From NCBI RefSeq assembly GCF_001640805.2, contig NC_066847.1, positions 25,225,504 through 25,289,503 on the forward strand: DNA of 64,000 bases, read 5' to 3'. Below, piece after piece: positions 39,021-51,352 of this stretch (the first letter of the stretch is position 1; the number at the start of each line of letters is the position of its first letter). The notes beneath the pieces were generated by a model, which was not told where the DNA came from, did no database searches, and saw only the letters and a program-made list of their open reading frames with translations. Both the position numbers and the translations under genes were made by a program. Origin of the DNA: Lates calcarifer (taxonomy: Eukaryota > Chordata > Actinopteri > Centropomidae).

Positions 39021-41022
39021 CGGGTTTATGCTGTGTCCTTAGCATTTATAAATCTAGTGTAGCAAGAACTCACACTTAAGAGATGAAATAATATGTCAAG
39101 ATAATAATCTGAAAGCAGCTGATAAGTCCGACGCATAGATATAAATGTAAATATTTTTTGCCTGTGTGTGTACTAGAGGCTTCATTTTTCTGTTGTTTGT
39201 TACTTGAGATCTTGGGCTATAAAGACTCCAAACACTGGTTCATAGTTTTTTTTGTTTTGTTTTTTTTTTTTGAAAAATGAATAAAAGTTAATAAAATCTA
39301 GTTCTGTTTTAGTTTTTCTTTTGGCTTTATGGTCTTAGAACTATTTATAAATTCATGTGGCATTATAAAAACATACATATTCAAATAGCATTTGAATTCA
39401 GATTGGAATTCAGGATTGAAATTTCTGTCCCCTATGGAGGTCTAGAACAACAACAGCCCTGCACAATGGAGAAAAGTCTGCATTAGTTTTCTTCTAAGTG
39501 ACTTATTGTTCAAAAAAGTATGTGATACTTTTCCTAGTTAAACACCCATCCAGCACTTTAAGAAACCTTTTGTTTCCAGAGAAACCAGAGGGCCTCATTT
39601 GTATGTTTTGTTGGACCTCCTGAACACAATGGAAAATGGAAGCAAAGGTCAGTGTTAAGTCTCCCCTGGCTTTTGTTCTTTAAAACAACAATATTGTATT
39701 GATCTGTCCTGAATGATAAACACAAATGCGTTGGTAAAACACAGTCTCTTTTGACCTTTAGCAATTACTTCTATGTGGCTTTAGTGGTACTATAGATGAA
39801 AAAACAATGTCCAACTCATTTTCTTTTTGTTTGTTTTTTTTTTTTCTTTTTTGTTTGTAACTACACCTACACTTTACTCCAGTAATGATGGATTTTAGTT
39901 AAATTTCACAGATGCTGCCTTTTACAGTGAAGTCATAGTGAATGTATTATGACTACAAGATGTTGTGGCATTTGTATAGAAGATTTACATCTGATCTACA
40001 AGCAACTCTTACACAGCAGCAGGCTCTGACTCAGCATAACTGCTTCAACCATATGGAAAGACCTTATTGCCAAAGAGTATTTGCATATGTTTTTGAACTT
40101 TGATTGCCTGTTACAGATGCCCAGAGAAAATATCAAATACGCATGCTCATCAGATCAGCTGTTGTGACAATACACACAATAAAACAAGCAAAACATCATG
40201 TTCAACAAGGCAATATTGGGTCTTTGTTTCCTCCATTGAACTGACTCAGGCTGCTAGAATATGCTCAGGTTTAGAAATGAGTGTGATACTATTATGATGT
40301 CACGTTTTATGAACCTGGAAGATACTGCCATTACACTGGGCTATAAATGAAAAGCGTAATAATAAACATAGAGTGAACAACTCTGACGTCTGCTGACAGA
40401 ATCCCAGTTATCTGGTGTTGAGCTTAACTTGTCTGACAGAGTTGAAGTGTGTTGTGATGACCTGTGATTAGACCTTCTTGACCTCTCCTTTGACCTTGAG
40501 TGGGTGTGAGAACACAATCCTGGATATTTTTTGGGGAACTAGAACATTGGTATATAAATATAGTATGGTATCCAAATACAGCAAACTCAAATTTAGGAAA
40601 TCACTCTCTACAAGCATTATTGTGATTTATCTTACATTCTATTAGTTCAGAAGAGAACATGAGAGCCAGTTTGCCACTTTATGACTGCTTTTCTGAGCTA
40701 TTGAGAACATTTAGTTGCATCTTTATACATATCATATCAAGAAAAAGTAAGTACTTTATATGGAAAGCATTTTTCTACCTATAACACGAGTGATTGTGAA
40801 TTTGGGAAGCACAGTCAAAGTTCAGTCAGTCAGACTGAGACAACTGAAATGATGAAAAGTGATGCCCCTCGGGCTAAAACCCCTTGACCTGTGGAATGAC
40901 TGCAGGGAGGTGATGGCAGCAAGGGGCTGATAGAGGCCAGTCACTGGGGCCTAAAAAGCACATCCTGGACATGTCCTTTTGGCAGCTGGGCTCTGAACAC
41001 AGCCACAAATATACACACATGA

Positions 41023-41059
<37 letters not shown>

Positions 41060-41713
41060 ATCTCCAACCACTAAAGGAAGAATAAGAGGAGGCACTTTGG
41101 ATCTTAAAGTAGAGGGGTAGATATTCTACATCCCATCCTCATGATAAAGAAAACTACTGCTAGATTTAGATGTGTCACTCACCCTAAAAGCCTGGATCTG
41201 CAAATTTCAACTTTTCTGCATACCCTCTTCTCCACTTTGGTCTTCTCTACTTTACTCAACTCTCTACTCAAACTCCTCTGCTGATCTACTTGGTGTGTTA
41301 TTCTGTATTTTATCAATATATTAATTTGCTAAGATCAGCCGTGCCAAGCATTCACGTCAACTGACATTTAGATTTAATTTAATCCTCAGGGAAAAAAGAT
41401 GTTTTTGAAATGATATTATTACACACCTACAGGCTGTTTTGTTTATTGTAGCTGTGAATACATTTTCTTCTTCCTAATAATAATGTGCTTCATTTTAATT
41501 GGAATAAAAGGCCATCCCATTGATTCTTGAAATGGGCCACAACAGCACTGTGCTTTCTGCTGGTGTGTGTGTGTGTGTGTGCACGCTAGTGGTGTCTCTA
41601 CACAGCTCTTTGTGTGTGGTCATGCTTCATATTTTCATTTAAGCTTCACATTACTGCTATTCTCACCATATTAATGTTAGTCAATGAATAGATTAAATAT
41701 TCAATTAAGCCTG

Positions 41714-41750
<37 letters not shown>

Positions 41751-42529
41751 TGTGTGTGTGTGCGCGCACACAGCAGTGCATTTGAGCTGGATTGTATGTA
41801 TGTGTGCGTGTCAGTGTGTGTACGTTGATGTGTAATGATGTGTAAATATATTTATGGCTCAGGGTCACTGTGGTATTAACCTGACCTAGACTCTCTCTCT
41901 CTCTCTCTCTCTCTCTGGGGGGAGCTCCTTGCTACTGATTGTTGAGTTCAGCTTTTGTGGGGCCTTCTGCTACAAACACAGCAGGTGTGTGTGACTGAAT
42001 TCTTGTTTAAGGAAAAGTACCAAAGGGTTCCATAACTTTCAGGATATCATTTATGGCACTGTGGGGGAAAAAAAAAAAAAACTTATCCGGAGACAATCAT
42101 GTTGCACAAGCACAAGACTGGTGGACATTTCTTTTTCAGACAGAGAGAAAAAGCTTGGTATTAATCCCCTGACTCAGATACCTCACAGGATGACTACACA
42201 CTATGCTCAGTTACGCACTGCCTTTACCAAGTGTGGGGAAGGTATTCAGTTAAATGTCCCATCAGTCAAGCATATGCCAATGGCCTACATCTTATTCAAG
42301 TTTTAAACCTCTAATTGGTAACGTTTAAAAGGCGTTTAAGAGTGCCCTTTCTTCTCCCTTTTCTCATTTCCCATTTAATGTGTTGTGTCAAAGTCTATTA
42401 CCTCAGTTGGACGTTTCTGTCCCTTAAGTTGAAAAAAAAAAAAAGGAAAGGGGATGGGGTGAGAGAGGGAGGGAGAGAGAGAGAGAGAGAGGTAAGAGGA
42501 GGGGGTGAAAAAAAAGAGAAGCCATCAGC
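39021..42529. other. non-coding stretch with GT and CT repeats
   Basis: Repeats: CA at 41024-41055, GT at 41562-41581, GT at 41714-41762 and CT at 41891-41917. No exon of a neighbouring gene seen. Confidence 0.55.
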
Positions 42530-42929
42530 TGAGGTTTGCCAGGTCGATAAAGCTTTTAGATTTGGAGATGTTTTCAGGGGGAGCCCATTTCCTGCGGCTA
42601 AGAGTTGTTAATGGAGCTTAAGGAATTATCTTATGACTCTCGGTTTGAGAGCAGTTTATTTCAGCCCCGGCCCTTGCGCTGCTCCCGTGTGTGTGTGTGT
42701 GTCGGAGTGGCTGAATATGCTGCTGTCAACCTCGCTTAATGAAAAGTAACGCGTCGCTGATTACAGTTTTATTTGGTCTCTATGTAAAAAGCTCCTGTTA
42801 ATTTACCATCTCGCTCCCACTGTGTGTTCGTATTTGCCACGGCTGAATGATTTAGTTAGAGCAGGTCTCTCTCTCTTTCTCTCTCCCTCCCTCTTTCTCC
42901 CCCTCTCTCTCTCTTTCCTGTTTTATTCC

Positions 42930-42973
<44 letters not shown>

Positions 42974-43260
42974 AGAAGCCTACTTGGTTCAGAGGTCTAA
43001 TAAAAATCTGTCTTCGTGCTAAATTAATTAAATTCAAAGGCGGTATTGTCTTATCTGTGGGGGACTTAAACTGTGGCCTATTTTTTTTTTCTATCAGCAG
43101 CTATGAAAAATTAAATACACGATTTTGCATGTAGACTAATAATAAACAGGCACACGTCGAGTAAAAAGTGCCTAAAAATATCCCCACAAAATAAGCAACC
43201 ATTAACCCTGCATACACCTGTCAGGTATATATTCTCTGACAAGCATTTGTGTCTGTCCTC
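42530..43260. promoter_or_regulatory. candidate conserved element downstream of irx4
   Basis: Two complex blocks (42535-42865 and 42968-43260) sit either side of a CT microsatellite. They contain GATAAAGC, TTAATGGAGC, TAATGAAAAG and CTAAATTAATTAAAT (about 43019) and few simple repeats. This is about 1.7-2.3 kb past the irx4 stop codon, and is the densest such region downstream of the gene. Confidence 0.42.
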
Positions 43261-43696
43261 CAGTTTCTTTGCCGTCATGTCAACTTAAGGAAAGAAAATG
43301 CTGCAGGCTGGGTTTTCCTACCTAAGGAGGCAAATAAAAACATACACCCTGACTCAAATATATATAGAAAACCCCCTTTGTCCACCATAGCATTGGGGGG
43401 GTCAATCGTTTGTGCTTTTCCCATTAAAATTCATCACTGAATCCCCCCCCACCACCACCCCTACTCCCTCTCGCAGGACAGACAGAGTCCCCCGAGAGCT
43501 CCACTTTCGCCATTACTGTCAAGTACCCTTGACTCCTTTCGTTTTGCCCTTTTATCTACAACAACTAATTCGAGTTCCTTTGCCCTTTTCACTTTTAGAC
43601 GACGTGAGTGCCTCTCCCCCGTAAAGCCCTTTCACTTTTTTCTCAGAGGAGGAATCGGCATCCGGGGCTGCAGGTTTTCTTGTGCAACCCCCCCCC

Positions 43697-43727
<31 letters not shown>

Positions 43728-43779
43728 CTCCTCCCTTCCGCGTCTCTATAGGAAATTGAGGGGTTAGTGTCAAAACGAA

Positions 43780-44110
43780 AACTCTTCACTTCAAATTATT
43801 TTTTCGCAGGGGTCTCCGTCCCTGAACCCGTTAATGGCGAATAACTTACCCTTTTGACAACTGCATCATGGACGGTGTTGAGATGTTTCGATAAAATTAT
43901 CAGAGAGCAGAGAAGGGGGTGGGTGGGTGGCGGGGGGGATCAATAGCCTGACATGAAATATGACTGCGAACATCCCAATTACAGCCTGTTTAGAGGGAAT
44001 TAATGAGGCAGATCTTGGATACTGATATTGCTCTGTCTTGAGGGTTGAGCTGCCTCCTTTTCTCGCTGTCACTAAATGGGAGTGAATGTTTTCAGACAAA
44101 AAATGAAATA
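43780..44110. promoter_or_regulatory. candidate conserved element just past irx4
   Basis: Complex sequence with GTTAATGGCG (about 43830), CCCAATTACAGC (about 43975), GGGAATTAATGAGG (about 43996) and few repeats apart from a G-rich run at 43915-43938. It could be an enhancer or part of a long 3' UTR if the distal poly(A) signals are used. Confidence 0.35.
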
Positions 44111-44182
44111 AATAAGATGGTGAGAGATGTTAGACTGCGCCTGTTTTAAGGGGATAAAAATGAATTGGAATGATAAAACTGC

Positions 44183-44188
44183 TTTATT
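44183..44188 (-). terminator. irx4: alternative distal irx4 polyadenylation signal
   Basis: Second minus-strand AATAAA, about 680 nt past the stop codon. It is a candidate for a longer 3' UTR. Confidence 0.25.
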
Positions 44189-44404
44189 TAACAGTAGATT
44201 GCGTTTTAAAAGGTCCCTCTCTGCTCAGGCGTGTTGCAGGCCTCGTGTGTCCTGGTTGTAAAAGACTGGATGTTGTTTCACATGAACAAAGATAAATGAA
44301 AACCACAGAGGAAGAAAGACCGGCGAGGCCTACGATTCAGCACCATGGACAGCAGCTCTTAGCATGAAGCCAACATCACAAGCGCTCTTCAGAAACCGAC
44401 TGCT

Positions 44405-44410
44405 TTTATT
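44405..44410 (-). terminator. irx4: candidate irx4 polyadenylation signal
   Basis: The first AATAAA on the minus strand after the irx4 stop codon (TTTATT as printed), giving a 3' UTR of about 470 nt. ATTAAA variants lie nearer the stop, for example around 44486 and 44620. A second AATAAA is at 44183-44188. Which site is used cannot be told from the sequence. Confidence 0.4.
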
Positions 44411-44864
44411 TTCAGTGAACAAAGTTGAAACGCTCTCATCCACCTCCTAGGAGAGCTGTGCATTTGTGAGACTTTTTTTTTCCTCTTTTAATAGTGATAC
44501 TTAACGGCTGAGACCTAAATAATATTCAATTACATTTGCATGCGCATAGTAAAGAAAATAAAAATCATGTAAACCTTAGGCCTATGTTTTTTTTTTTTTT
44601 TTTCCAAGATGTAAACTTTTTTTTAATACATTTCGATAAGTTTTGTGCGTGCGTTGAATCAAATAAGCCAAACGAGATCCGGATATTTCACTTGTGTGAC
44701 GCCAATGTAACAGTATATAGCTACCATTGCTTTAAAAAAAACGAATAAAACATCATGAGGGGGAGGGAGGGACATGGAGACGTTAACAGGCTTTTCCATT
44801 CGACTTTCTGCCAGTCACAAAAAAAGTCTTTCTCTTTTTGCAATAAAAGGGTCATTTGGTTTTG

Positions 44865-45601
44865 TTAGGAGCAGAAAAGTTTGTTGATAGTTTTGGGAAA
44901 ACTCATGGCACTGTCTTTGGAGGAGTCTTGATGCTGCTGCTGCTGCTGCTGCTGCAAGACCGCCGCGCTCCTCTCTGCCTCCAGAATGGCGCCTTTGGTG
45001 TTCGTGGTCCAAGAGACGGTGGTGTTGGTCAGAGCCTGGCTCAAAGTGCTGTGCCTGAACAAAGGGTCGTGGAAAACCCCGTCCACCCAGTTTCTCAGGG
45101 TAGTGACTGGCGAGTCCTGCCTGTTGTCCAGGCCGGTCACGGGTGAGGTAGCGGCGGGGGACGGGGTGAGGGAGGAGGGCGGCGGCGGCTGCGGCTGCTG
45201 CGGCTGGCACCTCAGCATACAGGACGGATACTCAGTCTGGTTCAGGGACGTGGCAGTCTGGGCCAAAGACCAGATCCGGGGTTTGCCGTCTAATATCTGC
45301 TGATGCTGCTGCTGATTATAACACGCCTTTGCCTGCTGTCTGCTGTCCGGCTGGAAGTCCTCTGGGTTCGTTTTGAGACAACTTTTGCTCAAGTCCTGCT
45401 CCCCTCCCAGAGAATCCGGGATGGAGATTTTCAGGGACGAGTCCTTGATGAGGTGTTCGGTCGGGCAGTCGGCTGTCGTTGACATGTGTGTGTTCATGTG
45501 GTATCGGTGCTTCAGCTCACACTCGGAGCTCTCAGACTCCAGCGTGTCGAAATCGTCCAAGTCGCTCAGCTGGAGGTCCTTGTCTGCCCGACTCCTGGTC
45601 T
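44865..45601 (-). CDS. irx4: irx4 coding exon 5, C-terminal region
   Basis: 737 bp: the last two bases of codon 239, residues 240-483 and the TAA stop at 44867-44865. It encodes [13 protein letters not shown] (250-262), the Iroquois motif [13 protein letters not shown] (345-357), a Gln/Pro/Ser-rich low-complexity part (about 370-394), the conserved block [24 protein letters not shown] (402-425) and a seven-Gln run encoded by pure CAG (44934-44954). The acceptor is preceded by an 11-C pyrimidine tract at 45617-45607. Confidence 0.95.
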
Positions 45602-45755
45602 CTGTTGGGGGGGGGGGCAGAAAGGAGACAGCAGACGTGTCAGTGACAGATAATGTGTCAGACGATGTGGCATCAGATCAGATAATGGCATCCAGGACAG
45701 TTCAGTCGGGAGTCAAACACTGGATTTGCAGTCAAATTTGTAGAATTACAGCTGC

Positions 45756-45809
<54 letters not shown>

Positions 45810-48800
45810 TATAGTTATATAGTTCAGTTTGCTGTACTTTAATTTAACTTTTATCAGTTAAAGAAGTTGGTGAGAAGTTGGTTTGTCCCTCTGTGAAACT
45901 GACTGAGGCCTGTTCACAGGTCCATAGTTTATGTTGACCAAAGTCTTTTGGCAAGCCTGAATAGAAAAAGAAAAAAAAAAAAAATCAAAAACTGATGCTG
46001 TTGAAAAGTTTCATTTTGTATGTGAATAGAATTAAAATGTTATTATTTAAACTTACAAAGTGGTTGCAACACTGTGCATCTTGCAATAATTGTATTATTT
46101 ACCTTCAATTAAATAAACTGTAAGGCCTCAGTGTCATTTGTTTCTAAGTATCATCATCATGCACTGCTTAGCATTAAGTATCAGACACTAATATTCTTGT
46201 TATGATTATGTAAAAAATTACACTGCTGGCCTATCCAGATAGAAGACATATATAGAATCTATAAAAATTCAAATAATGTGACATCAACAATCCTTATTCT
46301 AGTTTACAATTTGAGCATAAATAAATAAATAAACAAATGAAAAATAAATAAACAAACAATTTCAAAAAATAAATTAATAGCCTAATTGTAACAGCATCCC
46401 AGTCTATAGAGTGCCAAAGAAATAAGAGCACTTATAGATATGGTTGCGCTGGAACTTCCTGATACCAATGATCATGACAATAAAATAATGTATTTTCAAG
46501 GGAAGATGTCATAAGTATTCAGTTTTTAAAACATTCACTTTTACTTTATTTCTACAGAGCACCAAGGCATTTTGACACTAACCATCCTCGTTGTTCTCGC
46601 TTTTTATCTGCTCCTCCTGAGACCCATCCTCATCCTCGTCATATCTCTTCTCCTCTGAGCCCTTGTTCCTGGGCGGCCACGTCATCTTGTTCTCCTTCTT
46701 GAGCCTCCTCCTGGCATTTGCGAACCAGGTGGAGACCTGCGTCAGGGTCATCTTGGTGATGATGGCCAGCATGATCTTCTCGCCTTTGGTCGGGTATGGG
46801 TTCTTCCTGTGCTCCTGCAGCCAGGCCTTCAGCGTGCTGGTTGTCTCGCGCGTCGCGTTCTTCCGCCTCGTCCCCCCGTCCATGGAACCATATCTGTTAA
46901 CAAGAGGAACACAAACAAAATGGTAATGAGAGTTAACCCACATATACTATGCTGATGATGCTTGTTGCATGCCAATGTCTGTCTGTGGCCCTGGCATGTT
47001 TTTTCCTCCTGAAAACCGTGACAGTACCATCTGCTTCTTGGGATATTCTTAAAACGATGCACCTATAAGCCTGAAAGTTCCACTCCTATCCCCTAACCTA
47101 TCTCCTGCTATAATTGTGTCAATATCTGAAAATTAAAAGTAGACATCATAAACACATGTCAGGTAGGAGACATTATTTGGGAGTGAAAACCAACCCACTT
47201 TAAACACACCAGACAGTCTATTCCTTGGGAAACTGTGAAATGAGTATTGTCAAAACATCGTAATATAAATGGACATAGGCGTTGTGCAGTATAAAGTACT
47301 GTGCAGGACTGACAAGATGGAAGGGAGAGGACATTGAATTTGCAATCAATATACTTTGGAAATGTGCAAATTATTCTACCAATAAAATGTTTCACCAATA
47401 AAAATACCAACTACATTTGGGCTCCACCTCTTATTTCCAAACCTTTTTCAATGTATTATCTGTTAAAACCATCCCAAGCGCAGCACGAGTCCATCCCCAT
47501 ACTCTCTCCTCTGGCACAAATATTACCCATAGACCTACATTTAAAATGCACAGTGTTGATTTTCAGTCAGCAGTGAGCTGTAAAAGTCCTCTCAGGGGAG
47601 GCTTTTATGAGGCCTTTATTGCTCCGTATAGCTTAGTGCAGGTCAAGCACTGCTAAGGGAATCAAAAGGAGAGGAGCGCTGTACCTTTCCTTACCCCGTG
47701 TTGCTCCCTCGCAGATAAAATAGACTGTAAAATTGCTTTATTGAGTGTAATGATGAGCCCTCGGGTAAAAGGCGGGTGCAGACAGAGTGGTACTGCTGTG
47801 GGCCTGCTTGTTTATCTAAATGTTACTGATTATGTTCTGCTTTAGACTTAAGGCCTTTTGCTGTATATGCACTTACTGGGATGCATGCTGACACCTTTTA
47901 CGCTTTATACTGAATTTAGACTGATTGGTAAAAGGGCTCTTTGTTTTTTGGTGATGTGAACTCTCATTGAGCTACAAGGCTAATCAATATGACACTTTGC
48001 TGATCACTGAACACACAACACCATAAAAAGAGTTACATTTTCTGTGCCCCCCATGCACTTCTGTTGGTGCTGGCTCCTTTAAAGTTGCTAGTTTTATTCA
48101 AAGAGCATGCTACGATTAACATAATCAGTTGTTATTGTCCATGCCCCATATTTTCACCCTATCACAGACATAATTTGAGTGTCATCTGATTATCGGGAAG
48201 ACCTTTCAATATGGCAGGCGTGCTCTTCAACACCGAAGAGGCCTCCTGTTTTGCTGAAAGGGGCGAGGGTCTTCTGATGCAATTCACACCATCAGGAAAG
48301 AAATATGTCATGAGATGGAGGTGTTCACCCAGCGTCGTTAGACGTGATGAAAATGACGTTGACCTCTGAGAGATGATTGATTTAATGCTGGAAAACTCAC
48401 CCTACACTGGCGCACAGTGCTTAATAGTAACCTTTTGACTAAATTGTATTCACATCACGAGCTTGCAAACCTGTGTGAACTACACGGCTCAAAATAAGTT
48501 CTGACTTTTCTAACTAGACACACCACTTTTCCATCATCTACTACCCACAGTTCACTCGAAGTTTCCGATGTTTGCATTCCCGATCAAGTGTCTTACACTA
48601 GAAACATCAGCAGAAGTCACACTGTCAGAGAAACATACCTGTCATACTGATACTGTCCCAGGGTAGGATCATAAGGGTAGTAGGCTGTTGCCTGGGTTAT
48701 TCCCGCATGCGCAGAAGCTGTGGCATCTTTAGTGTCAAATGTGCCCTGCAATCATATATAAAGACAAGTGTTTAAAAAAGTCACACAAATAAGATGTCGA

Positions 48801-50988
48801 TTTCTGGCTCATTAAGTGACAGTAAATCAGTAAAACAGACGTATACTGGTTGCATTTCAAAGTTGCCTGGTTGTGTCATTCATTAGGGCTGTCTGTGATT
48901 GTACTGTGCAGAGTGTGCAGTTGTGCTAAAAGAAACATGGATAAACTACAGTACCTATACTAAAGAGATCAAACTGTCCATGGGATATGTTATATTCAGA
49001 TGCATATGTTTACACGGAAATTGAAGTGACAGAACTTTTCAAAAGACCTTCAAAACAGAAGTTTTTAAAAATGAAACTGAGGGAAAACAACATGAACTGC
49101 AGGTTTAGAAACTTGTTCAGTGCAGAGCTCTGAGAAAACACATTTGTAAGATGGTTCTAGAAGAGTATCCTACAAGGTATAAACTAGATTAATTAATACA
49201 GCAGAAATTATCCATTACATACTGCAAAGCTATTCTAATTGCCTTTATCATCATATATTTCCTCTGTGTCAGCACAGAATTTCAACACAAAAACAACTGA
49301 AACAAACACCATTCTTGAACTTCACAGGCCCATGTAATCCTGATAGAGTCAGTTATTAAAAAACCAACTGAGAATTTGTATTTTTGTTTTTATTTTGATA
49401 ATTTAACAATTACAGAGTTTTCAAAGTCTGTCTATTTATAAGATGCAGCTTGTTTTCAATGAAAAGCTATGTGTTTTATTGTATTTAACGTTCATAAAAA
49501 TGCTTTGTCTCAAGACATATATACACCTGAAACAAGTGAGATTATCTTGCTACACTGAACAGCTTTTTTCAGTTTTTCAAGAAAAGTTGGCCTGAAGGAT
49601 GATCTGGAAATACATCACGTACAGTAAAGGAGTGGTATTTTGCGGTGTAGCTATAGTGCATAAAAACAAGAGGAGAGGTGTGCAAGCCTGGCTCAAGGCT
49701 CAGCACCCTGCGGCTCCATTAATCAATGCCAAGAGGGATCAGATGAATGGGGCTTACCAGCGAGTAGAAAGCCGAGGCGTCCGTGCCATATGTAACGTAA
49801 TTCCCATAGCTTTGCCCGCCGGTGTAGGGGCTCCCGTACACGCCCAGCGCGGCGGCCGAGCTGAGTTCGTGCCTCGCCGTGGCCAGTAGCCGGCTCTCGT
49901 ACACGGGGCAGTAGACCGGTGTCTGCCCGGACGCCGCTACTCCGGAGTCGGCTATGGATCTGCCGGTGGACTCGCAGCAAGTGGTCAAAGAGTTGGTTGT
50001 CATCAGGAACTAGGGGGAGACCGAGAGAGAATTATCTTTTTTTTTTCCTTTTCTTTTTTTTTAAGTTATCGGTGTGCTTTATTTAACGAAACAAAATCTG
50101 ATTTCAAGCTTGAACCTTGAGCACTTTGGTCTGGAAGTTAGTTCATAACTTTTATTTATTTTAAAATGTGGAGGAAATATCGTCAGGATGAAATAAACTC
50201 AACCGTGTAACCGTCTCCAAAACTGTTTTACTTGTCTAACCTCAAAATGACACATGATTTAAGTAACTTTTGGACAAAAGCGATGTTGCTTTACTGGCAG
50301 CTTTTTCCTCCAGAATGTCAATCTGAAAGAACTAAAATACAAGAATAAATGACTCGTAAAGGCTGATATTTGATGATGATATTCTTGTGATAATGTGCGC
50401 GTAAAACATGTCCAAAACGAGCCGTCTGTTAGCTCAGATCCAAAAGAAACACAAGCGTTACAAACAGATACAACATGTTTTCCCAACGTCGCCCGGTAGA
50501 TACCCAAAGTAAAGCCCCAAATGATTTTTTATGGCTCAAAGCCAAAACAAAACAGCAGCTGGGTTATGGCGAAAAAAAAAGGCAACAACACACACAGCGT
50601 GTGTAGAACAAGTTGGCATGTGTGTTCCAGCGCAGATAAACATATGGTTGACATTACGGAGCGGCTATTATCTCGCAGAAATCAGTGAACAGGGAGGTCG
50701 GGGGGTCTCGTTGGCTTCTGGTTACCCTCTCCTTACCTCTTTTCTATCGCTGCAGGAACACAGGTACCACTGGCTGTAACGCAATACCTTTCCCGATATC
50801 CCGAAAGCGCTGTGGAAGCCTCTCTGATTCTTGGCCAAAGTGCGTAAAAAGCATCAAGCTTGAATCGATGACATAATCAATCGCGGGCAAGATCTAAACC
50901 AAAACAAGCCATTAACTGAACAGAGGTGGTTACACGAACTTACTTGTGGAGCAGACGAGTAGGGATATCCAAATTGTGGATATGACAT
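44865..50988 (-). CDS. irx4: Iroquois homeobox transcription factor Irx4 (5 coding exons)
   Basis: Sequence-specific nuclear transcription factor of the TALE homeodomain class. In vertebrates Irx4 is best known for ventricular heart identity, with roles in nervous system and retina (family knowledge). Coding exons, read on the minus strand: 50988-50944, 50009-49758, 48745-48639, 46893-46583 and 45601-44865. They sum to 1452 bp, or 483 residues plus TAA. Every intron is GT...AG and all phases join in frame. The N-terminus [15 protein letters not shown] is the typical Irx4 start, with A at -3. The homeodomain is at about 143-205, with the TALE loop PYP at 167-169 and WFAN at 191-194 (Asn194 is the base-contacting Asn51). 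An acidic stretch lies at 215-238. The Iroquois motif KPRIWSLA is at 345-352 and [17 protein letters not shown] at 402-418; poly-Q is at 455-461 and the end is KLFCS. Human IRX4 is slightly longer, about 519 residues. Irx4 is very certain; the a or b paralog is undecided. Confidence 0.97.
45761..45805. repeat. (TA)22 microsatellite in irx4 intron 4
   Basis: TA tract about 160 bp upstream (in transcript sense) of the exon 5 acceptor. Confidence 0.95.
46583..46893 (-). CDS. irx4: irx4 coding exon 4, homeodomain
   Basis: 311 bp, completing codon 135 and encoding residues 136-238 plus the first base of codon 239. It carries the whole TALE homeodomain (about 143-205) with the three-residue loop insertion, the PYPTKGEK turn and the recognition helix [17 protein letters not shown]. 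The acidic run [16 protein letters not shown] follows. The donor is GTTAGT at 46582-46577. This segment looks identical, or nearly so, to mammalian IRX4 as I remember it. Confidence 0.97.
47690..48330. promoter_or_regulatory. candidate intronic element in irx4 intron 3
   Basis: The longest intron (1745 bp) holds a complex section with sites such as GATTAACATAATCAG (about 48114), TGATTATC (about 48187) and TCAATATGGCAGG (about 48206). The rest of intron 3, and introns 1, 2 and 4, look AT-rich and plain. Confidence 0.33.
48639..48745 (-). CDS. irx4: irx4 coding exon 3
   Basis: 107 bp, residues 100-134 plus two bases of codon 135. The acceptor is TTGCAG and the donor GTATG. It encodes [16 protein letters not shown] and the stretch [15 protein letters not shown] that leads into the homeodomain. 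The same segment precedes the homeodomain in other vertebrate Irx4 proteins. The split Arg codon (AG|A) joins exon 4 correctly. Confidence 0.95.
49758..50009 (-). CDS. irx4: irx4 coding exon 2
   Basis: Eighty-four codons, residues 16-99, phase 0 at both ends. The acceptor is CCCCTAG at 50010-50016 and the donor GTAAG runs from 49757. It encodes the Irx4-specific N-terminal region: TTCCES, then [19 protein letters not shown], then a Tyr/Gly/Ser-rich segment ending [10 protein letters not shown]. This exon is more GC- and CpG-rich than the surrounding DNA. It separates Irx4 clearly from Irx1/2/3/5/6, whose N-termini differ. Confidence 0.95.
50944..50988 (-). CDS. irx4: irx4 coding exon 1
   Basis: Fifteen codons, residues 1-15, ending in phase 0 at donor Q|GTAAG (GT at 50943-50942). 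The start was chosen because [15 protein letters not shown] is the Irx4 N-terminus and because the context CTACCATG is a good initiation site. I saw no in-frame stop just upstream, so the start rests on family similarity. Confidence 0.93.
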
Positions 50989-51070
50989 GGTAGAGAGGTC
51001 CCCCAATATCCAGAAATAAAGCGAGACTGAAGGTCTCCACTCTAACGCAGGCTGCGGCTCTGTTTGACTG

Positions 51071-51113
51071 TACCAATTGATTGGTAAGCACAGGCTCCTA
51101 GGATGCTTATAGG
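51071..51113 (-). promoter_or_regulatory. irx4: putative irx4 core promoter: TATA-like box and CCAAT dyad
   Basis: On the minus strand the sequence TATAAG (51111-51106) lies about 120 bp before the irx4 ATG. It would place a start near 51080, giving a 5' UTR of about 90 nt. Just inside is the dyad TACCAATTGATTGGTA (51071-51086), with CCAAT in both orientations. A CCAAT box normally sits upstream of TATA, so one of the two assignments may be wrong. No transcript evidence is available here. Confidence 0.4.
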
Positions 51114-51352
51114 GCGAAGCAGAGTAGCATGTTTAATTTGTGTAAAATGCCCCCCACTCAAACGCCTTTCAATGGAGGAGGGGTGTATGGGGGGGAATAA
51201 AAAAATAAAAAATAAATAAATTAAGAAAATCTTTAGCTTCCCCCTTTTTTCTTCTAAAAAGACTATTAGACATAAATAAATGAATTACTGTGCTACAGCC
51301 TAGAATAATCACTTTGTTGTCAGATACATATTTTTGCCTTATAAAAAAGTAG

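Noticed and set aside
44986..45303. 105-codon open frame antisense to irx4 exon 5
   Set aside because: Shadow of the GC-rich irx4 coding sequence on the other strand.
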